From: Clostridiales bacterium
GTDB taxonomy: Bacteria > Bacillota_A > Clostridia > Oscillospirales > Oscillospiraceae
NCBI GenBank assembly: GCA_022777455.1
Contig: JALFGI010000302.1
Coordinates: 1 to 6,398, forward strand
Direction: 5' to 3'
DNA length: 6,398 bases
The position numbers and the translations under genes are program-made. Within the stretch, counting starts at the first letter, position 1, and each line of letters starts with the position of its first letter. Below the pieces are notes generated by a model. It saw only the letters and a list, made by a program, of their open reading frames with translations, was not told the DNA's origin and did not search any database. Shown piece after piece: positions 1 through 6,030 of this stretch.

Positions 1-20
1 TATTATATCATAGAAAATGG

Positions 21-48
21 AAAAAGCCCAGCAAAAGCTGGACTTTTT
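21..48 (-). terminator. Intrinsic terminator of the aminotransferase gene
   Basis: Read on the minus strand, the 12-nt arms at 48-37 and 32-21 pair fully, with one G-U wobble, around a UUUU loop, and the 3' arm ends in a run of five U. On the plus strand the same position would be a C-A mismatch, so the hairpin is built for minus-strand transcription. It lies 46 nt beyond the aminotransferase stop codon and probably ends that transcript. Confidence 0.85.
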
Positions 49-58
49 CGACAGTCTG

Positions 59-83
59 ATGCCCACCCGAATGGGGTGGGCAT
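59..83 (-). other. GC-rich hairpin in the 3' untranslated region of the aminotransferase
   Basis: Perfect 10-bp inverted repeat, ATGCCCACCC (59-68) and GGGTGGGCAT (74-83), with a 5-nt loop. It sits between the aminotransferase stop codon (95-97) and the terminator at 21-48. No U-run follows it on either strand, so it is not an obvious terminator by itself. It may stabilise the mRNA 3' end or pause the polymerase; this role is inferred. Confidence 0.6.
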
Positions 84-94
84 AGGAGATATTC

Positions 95-1402
95 TCAGGA
101 ATTTGCGGCCTCGCTGTCCATCTGGGCCAGGTATTTTTTCACGCTGACCAGCTTCACAACGCAGGTGAACACCTTCATGGCCAGCTCCAGATCGGAATTG
201 GCAGGGAAGGAGGGAGCAATGCGGATGTTGCTGTCATGGGGATCCTTGCCGTAGGGGAAGGTGGCGCCGGCGCCGGTGAGGATCAGGCCAACCTTTTTGC
301 ATCTGGAAATGATCTCCTTGGCGCAGCCGTCCAGGGAGTCAAAGGAGACAAAATAGCCGCCCTTGGGGTTGGTCCAGGTGCCGATGCCCAGGCCGCCCAG
401 CTCACTTTCCAGAGTGTTGCGGACGATCTCAAACTTGGGCCGCAGAATGTTGGCGTGGAGGCGCATGTGCTCCACCATGCCGTGGATGTCCCCGAAGAAG
501 CGCACATGGCGCAGCTGGTTCACCTTGTCGTGACCGATGGTCTGAACCTTCATCTGGGCCCGGATGTCCACCAGGTTGTTCTCAGAGGCGGCCAGAGCGG
601 AGATGCCGGAGCCGGGGAAGCTGATTTTGGAGGTGGAGGCGAACTTGTAGGCCAGGTCCGGATTTCCGGCCCGCTTGCACTCGGCCAGAATTTCAATCAG
701 GTGATCCTGGTCGTGGTCATACAGGTGGTGGATGGTGTAGGCATTGTCCCAGTAGATGCGGAAATCCGTGGCGGCGGGCTTCAGCCTTGCGAACCGGCGG
801 ACGGTCTCATCGGAGTAGGAGATACCCTGGGGGTTAGAGTACTTGGGCACACACCAGATTCCCTTGATGGCCGGGTCGGAGGAAACCAGCGCTTCCACCA
901 TATCCATATCCGGGCCGGTGGGGAGCATGGGCACGTTGATCATCTCAATGCCGAAATACTCGGTGATGGCAAAATGCCGGTCATAGCCGGGCACGGGGCA
1001 GAGGAACTTCACCTTTTCCAGTTTGCACCAGGGGGTGCTGCCCATGACGCCATGAATCATGGAGCGGGCCACGGTGTCAAACATCACATTCAGGCTGGAA
1101 TTTCCGTAGATGATGACCTGATCAGGCCGGACCTCCATCATGTCGGCCATGAGCTCCTTGCACTCGTCGATGCCGTCCAGAACGCCGTAGTTCCGGCAGT
1201 CGGTGCCGTCCTCGCAGATCAGGTCGCTTTCACTGTTCAGCACATCCATCATGCCCATGGAGAGATTCAGCTGCTCCTGGCCGGGCTTACCACGGGCCAT
1301 GTTCAGTGTCAGCTTGCGGTTCTGATATTCGTTGTACTCTGCTTTCAGAGCATCCTTCAGTTCCAGCAGCTCCTGGCGGGTCAGTTCGGAATAAGGTTTC
1401 AT
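95..1402 (-). CDS. PLP-dependent aminotransferase, AspT-like (aspartate aminotransferase subgroup Ic)
   Basis: A cytosolic fold-type I PLP enzyme of 435 residues, complete. It most resembles the family of Corynebacterium glutamicum AspT (Pfam Asp_aminotransf, PF12897), which transfers the amino group between aspartate and 2-oxoglutarate. Visible landmarks are N190 in SNPQG, D219 and Y222 in YWDNAY (contacts to the PLP ring nitrogen and phenol oxygen), K259 in STSK (Schiff-base lysine) and R394 in NIRIAPSFP (substrate carboxylate). The N-terminal LNMARGKP and the RNYGVLDG stretch around 70-77 are typical of this subgroup. The start is well set: GGAGG (1408-1412 on the minus strand) lies 5 nt before ATG. 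It is a single-gene unit with its own promoter and terminator, divergent from the ABC importer. Aspartate as substrate is inferred from family; other amino acids are possible, because pipelines often call such proteins MocR-type aminotransferase. Confidence 0.92.
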   Translation of the reverse strand: MKPYSELTRQELLELKDALKAEYNEYQNRKLTLNMARGKPGQEQLNLSMGMMDVLNSESDLICEDGTDCRNYGVLDGIDECKELMADMMEVRPDQVIIYGNSSLNVMFDTVARSMIHGVMGSTPWCKLEKVKFLCPVPGYDRHFAITEYFGIEMINVPMLPTGPDMDMVEALVSSDPAIKGIWCVPKYSNPQGISYSDETVRRFARLKPAATDFRIYWDNAYTIHHLYDHDQDHLIEILAECKRAGNPDLAYKFASTSKISFPGSGISALAASENNLVDIRAQMKVQTIGHDKVNQLRHVRFFGDIHGMVEHMRLHANILRPKFEIVRNTLESELGGLGIGTWTNPKGGYFVSFDSLDGCAKEIISRCKKVGLILTGAGATFPYGKDPHDSNIRIAPSFPANSDLELAMKVFTCVVKLVSVKKYLAQMDSEAANS

Positions 1403-1414
1403 AACTACCTCCGA

Positions 1415-1485
1415 TTGATCGTTTGATTTGCAAGTATGCCTTCCGTATCTTGCATAATGTATATATGATACTCTGAAACGATCAA
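1415..1485. repeat. Inverted repeat around the aminotransferase promoter
   Basis: TTGATCGTTT (1415-1424) and AAACGATCAA (1476-1485) form a perfect 10-bp inverted repeat separated by 51 bp. Seen from the aminotransferase gene, one arm falls in the spacer between its -35 and -10 boxes, and the other lies in the leader just upstream of the Shine-Dalgarno sequence. This is a plausible pair of operator half-sites or a looping site. No regulator gene is visible in the window. Confidence 0.5.
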
Positions 1486-1493
1486 AATATCAA
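1465..1493 (-). promoter_or_regulatory. Predicted sigma-A promoter of the aminotransferase gene
   Basis: On the minus strand, TTGATA (1493-1488) and TATCAT (1470-1465) are separated by exactly 17 nt. Each box matches consensus at five of six positions. Transcription would begin near 1458, giving a leader of about 55 nt before the ATG at 1402. A weaker alternative is TTGATC (1485-1480) with TATACA (1463-1458) at 16-nt spacing. Confidence 0.65.
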
Positions 1494-1840
1494 TGGTCAG
1501 TATCCACAGATTCCGAAAGAAATGAGAATGGAATATGCATATCCTGCACATTTCAGGCGTTCTTCATCCTTGCTTCCGGGAGCATTTGGTTCTTGGCTGA
1601 TCATCGCTTATATTGACCCTGTGTTTCCCAAAGGCAATTTTAATGTCGGAATTGCGCTCGGGATTGACTTTGATGACGGATACTTTTTCGCTGCTGTCGT
1701 AATTGAAAACAACATCGGACGCTCATGAAATTCCGGAAATTCTGAAAAGCAGAGAATGGACCCGGTAATGGTTTTTCGTTTCCCCGTACACCACATTTCT
1801 GCTTTTTCATAGTCAAAACATATATTTTTCAGTTGTCTGA
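1494..1840. other. Intergenic region without a supportable gene
   Basis: About 350 bp, visibly lower in GC than the flanking genes. A 68-codon plus-strand frame (1522-1728) has only a weak GAAAG-like ribosome site and no recognised similarity. A 79-codon minus-strand frame (1847-1608) would start on TTG without a Shine-Dalgarno sequence. A different minus-strand frame (1722-1564) reads like globular protein but has no start codon and follows a stop directly. AAAAGCAGA (1745-1753) and TCTGCTTTT (1798-1806) could form a loose stem with a large loop and a short T-run. Gene decay or plain spacer are both possible. Confidence 0.4.
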
Positions 1841-1869
1841 TTGACAAAGCATTGGTAAAGTTATATAAT
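1841..1869 (+). promoter_or_regulatory. Consensus sigma-A promoter of the ABC importer operon
   Basis: TTGACA (1841-1846) and TATAAT (1864-1869) are both perfect consensus hexamers at the ideal 17-nt spacing. AT-rich DNA lies just upstream (1815-1830). Transcription should start near 1876, only about 30 nt before the ATG at 1905. So strong a core promoter suggests that control comes from a repressor or another overlaid signal. Confidence 0.92.
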
Positions 1870-1892
1870 CCTATTGTAAAAATTTACCAATG
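1850..1892. repeat. Inverted repeat over the importer promoter, candidate operator
   Basis: CATTGGTAAA (1850-1859) and TTTACCAATG (1883-1892) are a perfect 10-bp inverted repeat with 23 bp between the arms. The left arm lies in the -35/-10 spacer. The right arm lies downstream of the predicted start site and touches the Shine-Dalgarno sequence. A third imperfect copy, ATTGTAAA (1873-1880), lies at the start site. Since the left arm is upstream of transcription start, the whole repeat cannot form in RNA, so it should act as DNA. A repressor site is inferred. Confidence 0.65.
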
Positions 1893-1896
1893 GAGG
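1892..1896 (+). promoter_or_regulatory. Ribosome binding site that fixes the binding-protein start
   Basis: GGAGG lies 8 nt before the ATG at 1905. An in-frame ATG at 1890 overlaps this site and has no Shine-Dalgarno sequence of its own. The MKK signal-peptide start also begins at 1905, so the upstream ATG is rejected. Confidence 0.9.
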
Positions 1897-1904
1897 TTTG
1901 GATT

Positions 1905-2984
1905 ATGAAAAAATTCTTAGCAATTGCGCTTTCCCTGGTAATGGTCCTCGGATTGTTCGCCGTTCACGGCGTACAGGCTGAGGGCATGGACGATCTGATC
2001 GCCGCCGCTCAGGCTGAGGGCGAGCTGATTGTCTACGGCTCCTGCGAGGAAGATTATCTGGCCGCTGCCTGTGAGCATTTCCAGGAGCTGTACGGCATCA
2101 AGGTGAAGTATCAGCGCCTGTCCACCGGCGAGGTTCAGAGCAAGATCGAAGAAGAGAACGGCACTCCCTCCGCCGATGTCTGGTTCGGCGGCACCACCGA
2201 TCCTTACAATGTCTGCGCTGCCGAAGGCCTGCTGGAGCCCTATGAGGCTCAGAACGCTTCCCACCTGCTGGGCGACGCCTACAAGGACGCCGACGGCCAG
2301 TGGTATGGCATCTACAAGGGCATCTTGGGCTTCATCGTCAACATCGACGAGCTGAACCGGATGGGCCTGGAGGTTCCTCAGGACTGGGCTGACCTGCTGA
2401 AGGAAGAGTACAAGGATCTGATCTGGCTGTCCAACTACAACACCGCCGGCACCGCCAAGCTGGTCATCAACACCATGATCCAGAAGTACGGCCACGACGA
2501 AGGCATCCAGTACCTGGCTGACCTGGACAAGAACATCCATGTCTACACCAAGTCCGGCTCCGGTCCCTCCAAGAACGTGGGCACCGGTGAGTGCGTCATC
2601 GGCATCGGCTTCCTGCATGACGGCATCACCCAGATCGTGGACAATGGCTATGGCAACATTCAGCTGGTCATTCCTTCCTCCGGCACCTCCTTCGAGATCG
2701 GCGCCACCGCCATCTTCAAGGGCGCTTCCCATCCCAACGCCGCCAAGCTGTGGATTGAGTACGCCCTGAGCCCCGAGTGCGTGGAGCTGGCCCAGGACAA
2801 CGGCTCTTACCAGTTCCTGGTCATCGACAACGCCAAGCAGCCCGAGGTTGCCGAGGAGTTCGGTCTGGATCCCGAGAATGTCATGGATTATGACTTCGAG
2901 GATGCCAAGGCCAACATCAAGACCTATGTGGAAGAAGTGATGAATGCTCTGGGCGGCGGCGACGACCGCTTCAAGACCGAGTAA
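1905..2984 (+). CDS. ABC importer substrate-binding protein, AfuA/FbpA-like; phosphorylated substrate suspected
   Basis: Extracytoplasmic binding protein of 359 residues that would deliver ligand to the permease encoded next. Residues 1-25 are a signal peptide (MKK, hydrophobic core, VQA before E26). There is no lipobox cysteine. Family landmarks are ADVWFGGTTDPY (90-101), the SNYNTAGTA hinge region (176-184), YTKSGSGPSK (214-223) and GIGFLHDG (233-240). H238, D239 and E264 resemble the sugar-contacting His-Asp and Glu that I recall for Actinobacillus AfuA, a hexose-phosphate binder. No adjacent tyrosine pair, the iron ligand of FbpA, exists in the protein. The codons are strongly biased (CTG, GCC, AAG, GGC) more than in the permease, as expected for an abundant protein. 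Importer component is near certain; the substrate is inferred, and ferric iron or phosphonate remain possible. Confidence 0.9.
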   Translation: MKKFLAIALSLVMVLGLFAVHGVQAEGMDDLIAAAQAEGELIVYGSCEEDYLAAACEHFQELYGIKVKYQRLSTGEVQSKIEEENGTPSADVWFGGTTDPYNVCAAEGLLEPYEAQNASHLLGDAYKDADGQWYGIYKGILGFIVNIDELNRMGLEVPQDWADLLKEEYKDLIWLSNYNTAGTAKLVINTMIQKYGHDEGIQYLADLDKNIHVYTKSGSGPSKNVGTGECVIGIGFLHDGITQIVDNGYGNIQLVIPSSGTSFEIGATAIFKGASHPNAAKLWIEYALSPECVELAQDNGSYQFLVIDNAKQPEVAEEFGLDPENVMDYDFEDAKANIKTYVEEVMNALGGGDDRFKTE

Positions 2985-3018
2985 TTCCTCGCGTCGGCAT
3001 TCCCAAGTAAAAACATAG

Positions 3019-3049
3019 GGGGGATGGAGTCAGTCTCCATCCCCCTTTT
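3019..3049 (+). terminator. Attenuator-like hairpin between binding protein and permease genes
   Basis: GGGGGATGGAG (3019-3029) and CTCCATCCCCC (3035-3045) form a perfect 11-bp stem with a 5-nt loop, followed by TTTTCTT. The short, interrupted U-tract suggests partial termination. In binding-protein-dependent importers such a hairpin commonly lets the binding protein be made in excess over the membrane parts and protects its mRNA. No promoter is evident between it and the permease start, so read-through is needed. Confidence 0.8.
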
Positions 3050-3070
3050 CTTAGAAAAAACTTTCCCCGA

Positions 3071-3077
3071 AAGGAGG
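3071..3077 (+). promoter_or_regulatory. Ribosome binding site that fixes the permease start
   Basis: AAGGAGG lies 9 nt before ATG 3087. A longer in-frame start at 3024 is inside the terminator hairpin and has no ribosome site, so the 21 extra residues are rejected. Confidence 0.9.
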
Positions 3078-3086
3078 AACCTGCCT

Positions 3087-4802
3087 ATGGCAAGTCGCCA
3101 GGGAGCCGCTTTGGATCGGAAAAAGCTGCTGGGTGACCCGATTATGGTCACCACCATTGTGGTCCTGATTGCTTTTTTAACTCTGTTCATCCTTTACCCG
3201 CTGGCCATTCTGCTGGTGGACAGCGTCTATGGTACGGAAACCGGCCTGACCATGTCGGTATTCAAGCGCATCTTTGAAATGAGAAATTTCCGCACCGCCA
3301 TCACCAATACCCTGAAGGTGGGCTTTACGGTTGGTATTCTGTCCACGGTGATCGGTCTTCTCTTTGCCTATGTGGAGGTTTACGTCAAGGTCCGCACCAA
3401 ATTGATGGGCGGACTGTTCCAGGTGGTTTCCATGCTGCCGGTGGTGTCGCCTCCCTTTGTGCTCTCTCTGTCCATGATCATGCTCTTTGGCAAGGCGGGT
3501 ATCATCACCCGGTATCTGCTGCACATCTACGACAACAGCGTCTACGGCTTTGGCGGCATCACGGTGGTGCAGACCCTGACCTTCTTCCCGGTGTGCTATA
3601 TGATGCTCAAGGGCCTGCTGAAAAACATTGATCCCAGCCTGGAAGAAGCTGCCCGGGACATGGGTGCGTCCCGGTTCAAGGTGTTCACCAGTGTCACCCT
3701 GCCCCTGATTCTGCCCGGCCTGGGCAATGCCTTCCTGGTGACCTTCATCGAGTCCATTGCCGACTTTGCCAACCCCATGATCATCGGCGGCTCCTATGAC
3801 ACCCTGGCCACCACCATCTATCTGCAGATCACCGGCGCTTACGACAAGCAGGGTGCAGCCGCCATGGCCGTGGTGCTGCTGAGCATCACGCTGGTGATGT
3901 ATCTGGTGCAGAAGTACGTGCTGGAAAAGAAGACCGCGGCCACCCTCACCGGCAAGGCATCCCGGGCCAGAATGCTCATTGAGGATCGCTCCGTCACCAC
4001 GCCGCTGACCATCCTGTGCTCTTTCATTGCCCTGTTCGTCATCCTGATGTACATCTGCGTGCCCTTCGGCGCGTTGTTCAAAACCTGGGGCTATGACTTC
4101 CACCTGACCACCAAATGGTTTGTCCGGGTGTTTGAAAAGTACAAGGGTCTGAAAGCGTTCAAGGATTCCTTTGTTTTGTCCCTGATTGCGGCCCCCATCA
4201 CGGCGCTGTTGAGCATGATCATCTCTTATCTGGTGGTCAAGCGGGATTTCAAGGCAAAGGGCTTTATTGAGTTCGTCTCCATGCTGGCCATGGCTGTGCC
4301 CGGTACCGTTCTGGGCATTGGCTACATCCGGGGCTTTGTCAAGGGCGTGTTCGGTACCGGCTTTTTGGCAGGGCTCTATGGCAGCGCGGCGATTCTGATC
4401 ATCGTGTTTGTCATCCGCAGCCTGCCCACCGGCACCCGCAGCGGCATTTCCGCCCTGCGCCAGATTGACAAGAGCATCGAGGAATCCGCCTATGACATGG
4501 GCGCCAACAGCTTCAAGGTGTTTATGACCGTAACGCTGCCGCTGATCAAGGATTCCTTCCTCAGCGGTCTGGTCACCGCCTTTGTCCGCAGCATTACAGC
4601 CATTTCCGCCATTATCCTGCTGGTGACCCCGGAGTTCCTGCTCATCACCGTGCAGATCAATGAGTTCGCGGAGAAGGGCTCCTACGGCGTGGCCTGCGCC
4701 TTCGCCACCATTCTGATCGCGATAACCTATGGCAGTGTGCTGCTGATGAACCTCGTTATCAAGTTCTTCGGTACCAGCCGGAAAATCAAGGAGGACAATT
4801 GA
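3087..4802 (+). CDS. ABC importer permease, fused two-domain FbpB/AfuB type
   Basis: Integral membrane protein of 571 residues that forms the whole translocation channel, because two binding-protein-dependent permease domains are joined in one chain. Domain 1 spans about 20-280 and domain 2 about 303-562, each with roughly six hydrophobic segments. Each has a cytoplasmic EAA loop for docking the ATPase: EEAARDMGASRFKVF (186-200) and EESAYDMGANSFKVF (465-479), both followed by TLPLI. The charged stretch 278-302 is the linker between the halves. A fused permease is characteristic of the ferric (FbpB), AfuB and related phosphonate/thiamine importers, which have one gene here where many others have two. 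It lies 102 nt after the binding-protein gene, and the next gene starts 1 nt after its stop. Substrate cannot be read from the permease. Confidence 0.93.
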   Translation: MASRQGAALDRKKLLGDPIMVTTIVVLIAFLTLFILYPLAILLVDSVYGTETGLTMSVFKRIFEMRNFRTAITNTLKVGFTVGILSTVIGLLFAYVEVYVKVRTKLMGGLFQVVSMLPVVSPPFVLSLSMIMLFGKAGIITRYLLHIYDNSVYGFGGITVVQTLTFFPVCYMMLKGLLKNIDPSLEEAARDMGASRFKVFTSVTLPLILPGLGNAFLVTFIESIADFANPMIIGGSYDTLATTIYLQITGAYDKQGAAAMAVVLLSITLVMYLVQKYVLEKKTAATLTGKASRARMLIEDRSVTTPLTILCSFIALFVILMYICVPFGALFKTWGYDFHLTTKWFVRVFEKYKGLKAFKDSFVLSLIAAPITALLSMIISYLVVKRDFKAKGFIEFVSMLAMAVPGTVLGIGYIRGFVKGVFGTGFLAGLYGSAAILIIVFVIRSLPTGTRSGISALRQIDKSIEESAYDMGANSFKVFMTVTLPLIKDSFLSGLVTAFVRSITAISAIILLVTPEFLLITVQINEFAEKGSYGVACAFATILIAITYGSVLLMNLVIKFFGTSRKIKEDN

Positions 4803-4803
4803 T

Positions 4804-5880
4804 ATGGCGAAAGAAAAGAAAGGCGTCCGCCTGGAACATATTTCCAAAATCTACAAAGACCCCAAAACCGGCAAGGATTTCTACGCTGTGAAGGATGCCA
4901 ATCTGGAAATCAAGCCCGGCTCCTTCGTGACACTGCTGGGTCCCTCCGGCTGCGGCAAAACCACAACCCTGCGGATGATTGCCGGCTTTGAAAGCCCGGA
5001 TGAGGGAGAAATCTACCTGGGGGGCGAACCCATCAATGCCCTCACCCCCAATAAGCGGGATACGGCAATGGTGTTCCAGAGCTATGCACTGCTGCCTCAC
5101 TATAACATCTTTGACAACGTTGCCTACGGCCTGAAGCTGCGCAAGCTGGACAAGGCCACCATCAGGGAGAAGGTGACGAACATTCTCAAGCTGGTGGGCC
5201 TGGAGGGCATGGAAGCCCGGATGACCAACCAGCTCTCCGGCGGCCAGCAGCAGCGTGTTGCCCTGGCCAGAGCCCTGGTGCTGGAGCCCGGGGTGCTGCT
5301 GTTTGACGAGCCCCTCAGCAACCTGGATGCCAAGCTCCGTGTGTCCATGCGCACCGAGATTCGCCGCATCCAGCAGGAGGCGGGCATCACCGCCATCTAC
5401 GTCACCCATGATCAGTCTGAGGCCATGGCCCTGTCCGATCAGATCATCATCATGGAAAAAGGCGTGGTGGCCCAGATCGGTACCCCTCAGGAAATCTATT
5501 ACCATCCCGCCAGCGAGTTTGTGGCGGACTTCATCGGCGAGGCCAATTTCCTCCGGGGCACATTGGTGGACAAAAATGGCGATCAGGGCGTGGTGAACGT
5601 AGAGGGTACTCCCGTGGATGTGGTGGGCGTCCGGGATATTGACAAGGGAAAATCCTGCACCCTGGTGCTCCGGCCGGAATCCGCCGTGCTGGCGGACAAG
5701 GGGCAGCTGCCCTGCAAGGTCATGGTCTCCTGCTTCATGGGCTCCTACCAGAATTACCATGTGACGGTGGGCTCTACTCTGGTGAAGATTACGGACTTCA
5801 ATCCCAAAAACAAGAAAATCTATCAGGTGGGTGACACCGCCTGGGTGGACTTTGAAAAGGAAAACGTCCACGTGCTGTAA
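4804..5880 (+). CDS. ABC importer ATPase, FbpC/AfuC type with C-terminal TOBE domain
   Basis: Cytoplasmic ATPase of 358 residues that powers the importer as a homodimer. The nucleotide-binding domain has Walker A GPSGCGKT (46-53), Q-loop Q92, signature LSGGQQQR (144-151), Walker B VLLFDEP (164-170), D-loop SNLD (172-175) and the switch histidine H202 in THDQSEAMALSD. All catalytic residues are present. A regulatory/TOBE-like region follows from about 245 to the end. The length is normal for the family. Translation is coupled: AAGGAGG (4788-4794) lies in the last permease codons and the ATG is 1 nt past the permease stop. Pipelines would likely name it a ferric, spermidine/putrescine or phosphonate ATPase; its neighbours place it in the FbpC/AfuC group. 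Confidence 0.95.
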   Translation: MAKEKKGVRLEHISKIYKDPKTGKDFYAVKDANLEIKPGSFVTLLGPSGCGKTTTLRMIAGFESPDEGEIYLGGEPINALTPNKRDTAMVFQSYALLPHYNIFDNVAYGLKLRKLDKATIREKVTNILKLVGLEGMEARMTNQLSGGQQQRVALARALVLEPGVLLFDEPLSNLDAKLRVSMRTEIRRIQQEAGITAIYVTHDQSEAMALSDQIIIMEKGVVAQIGTPQEIYYHPASEFVADFIGEANFLRGTLVDKNGDQGVVNVEGTPVDVVGVRDIDKGKSCTLVLRPESAVLADKGQLPCKVMVSCFMGSYQNYHVTVGSTLVKITDFNPKNKKIYQVGDTAWVDFEKENVHVL

Positions 5881-5892
5881 AAGACATATTCT

Positions 5893-5926
5893 AAAGAACG
5901 CCTGAATCATTCGGGCGTTCTTTTTT
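5893..5926 (+). terminator. Strong intrinsic terminator of the importer operon
   Basis: The arms 5893-5906 and 5910-5923 pair over 14 bp (one G-U) around a 3-nt loop, with core GAACGCC/GGCGTTC, followed by a run of six T (5921-5926). It lies 12 nt after the ATPase stop codon and separates the importer from the prfC unit. Confidence 0.95.
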
Positions 5927-5937
5927 ACGATTTCCTC

Positions 5938-5966
5938 TTGTAAACCGGAGAAATCTGTGGTAGAAT
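5938..5966 (+). promoter_or_regulatory. Predicted sigma-A promoter of prfC, extended -10
   Basis: TTGTAA (5938-5943) and TAGAAT (5961-5966) are separated by 17 nt. TGG directly before the -10 box gives the extended TGn element. Transcription would begin near 5973, giving a leader of about 105 nt before the prfC ATG. The promoter begins 12 nt after the preceding terminator's T-run, which supports an independent unit. Confidence 0.8.
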
Positions 5967-6007
5967 CCAAAAGATATGTATATTTTTTGCGTTTAGGAGG
6001 CAGCCCC

Positions 6008-6028
6008 ATGCGTTACGCTCCCACGTAG
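6008..6028 (+). CDS. Candidate six-residue leader peptide of prfC
   Basis: ATG (6008) opens a six-codon frame, MRYAPT, ending in TAG (6026-6028). A full AGGAGG (5995-6000) lies 7 nt upstream, a ribosome site at least as strong as that of prfC itself. It lies wholly inside the predicted prfC leader and is out of frame with prfC. The stop is read by RF1, is followed by C (a weak context in well-studied bacteria), and Pro is the second-last residue, which can slow termination. A sensing role in release-factor control is inferred. Chance occurrence is the main alternative. Confidence 0.45.
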   Translation: MRYAPT

Positions 6029-6030
6029 CG
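6011..6030 (+). other. Hairpin enclosing the leader peptide frame
   Basis: CGTTACG (6011-6017) and CGTAGCG (6024-6030) pair over 7 bp with one U-G wobble around the loop CTCCCA. The stem starts right after the leader ATG and contains its stop codon, so a translating ribosome must open it. No U-run follows, so it is not a terminator. Loop CTCC is complementary to the GGAG of the prfC ribosome site (6065-6068), but four bases alone are weak evidence for pairing. Confidence 0.5.

Noticed and set aside
1..9. TATAAT on the minus strand at the left edge, possible -10 box for a gene outside the window
   Set aside because: No credible -35 box lies 16-18 nt upstream, and AT-rich DNA after a terminator yields such hexamers by chance.
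236..1426. Plus-strand open frame of 396 codons opposite the aminotransferase
   Set aside because: Antisense shadow with Gly/Val/His-rich low-complexity composition; the minus-strand aminotransferase has all its catalytic residues.
1608..1847. Minus-strand frame of 79 codons in the divergent spacer
   Set aside because: It would start on TTG inside the importer promoter without a Shine-Dalgarno sequence, and no family is recognised. It is kept only as a possible part of a decayed gene.
1870..1904. Riboswitch or long structured leader before the importer
   Set aside because: The predicted transcript has only about 30 nt before the start codon, too short for any riboswitch class.
1917..2732. 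Minus-strand open frame of 271 codons opposite the binding protein
   Set aside because: Shadow frame caused by strong codon bias in the plus-strand gene, with no domain and no ribosome site.
3024..3086. N-terminal extension of the permease from ATG 3024
   Set aside because: That ATG is inside the attenuator hairpin and lacks a ribosome site, whereas ATG 3087 has AAGGAGG at 9 nt.
3177..4847. Long minus-strand open frame of 556 codons opposite the permease
   Set aside because: It is the antisense shadow of a GC-rich membrane protein gene. The product is full of His, Gln, Gly and Asp with no domain, it has no own ribosome site, and the plus strand encodes a clear two-domain permease.
4786..6009. 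Minus-strand open frame of 407 codons opposite the ATPase, terminator and prfC promoter
   Set aside because: It covers every ABC motif in antisense, crosses the operon terminator and has no recognisable domain.
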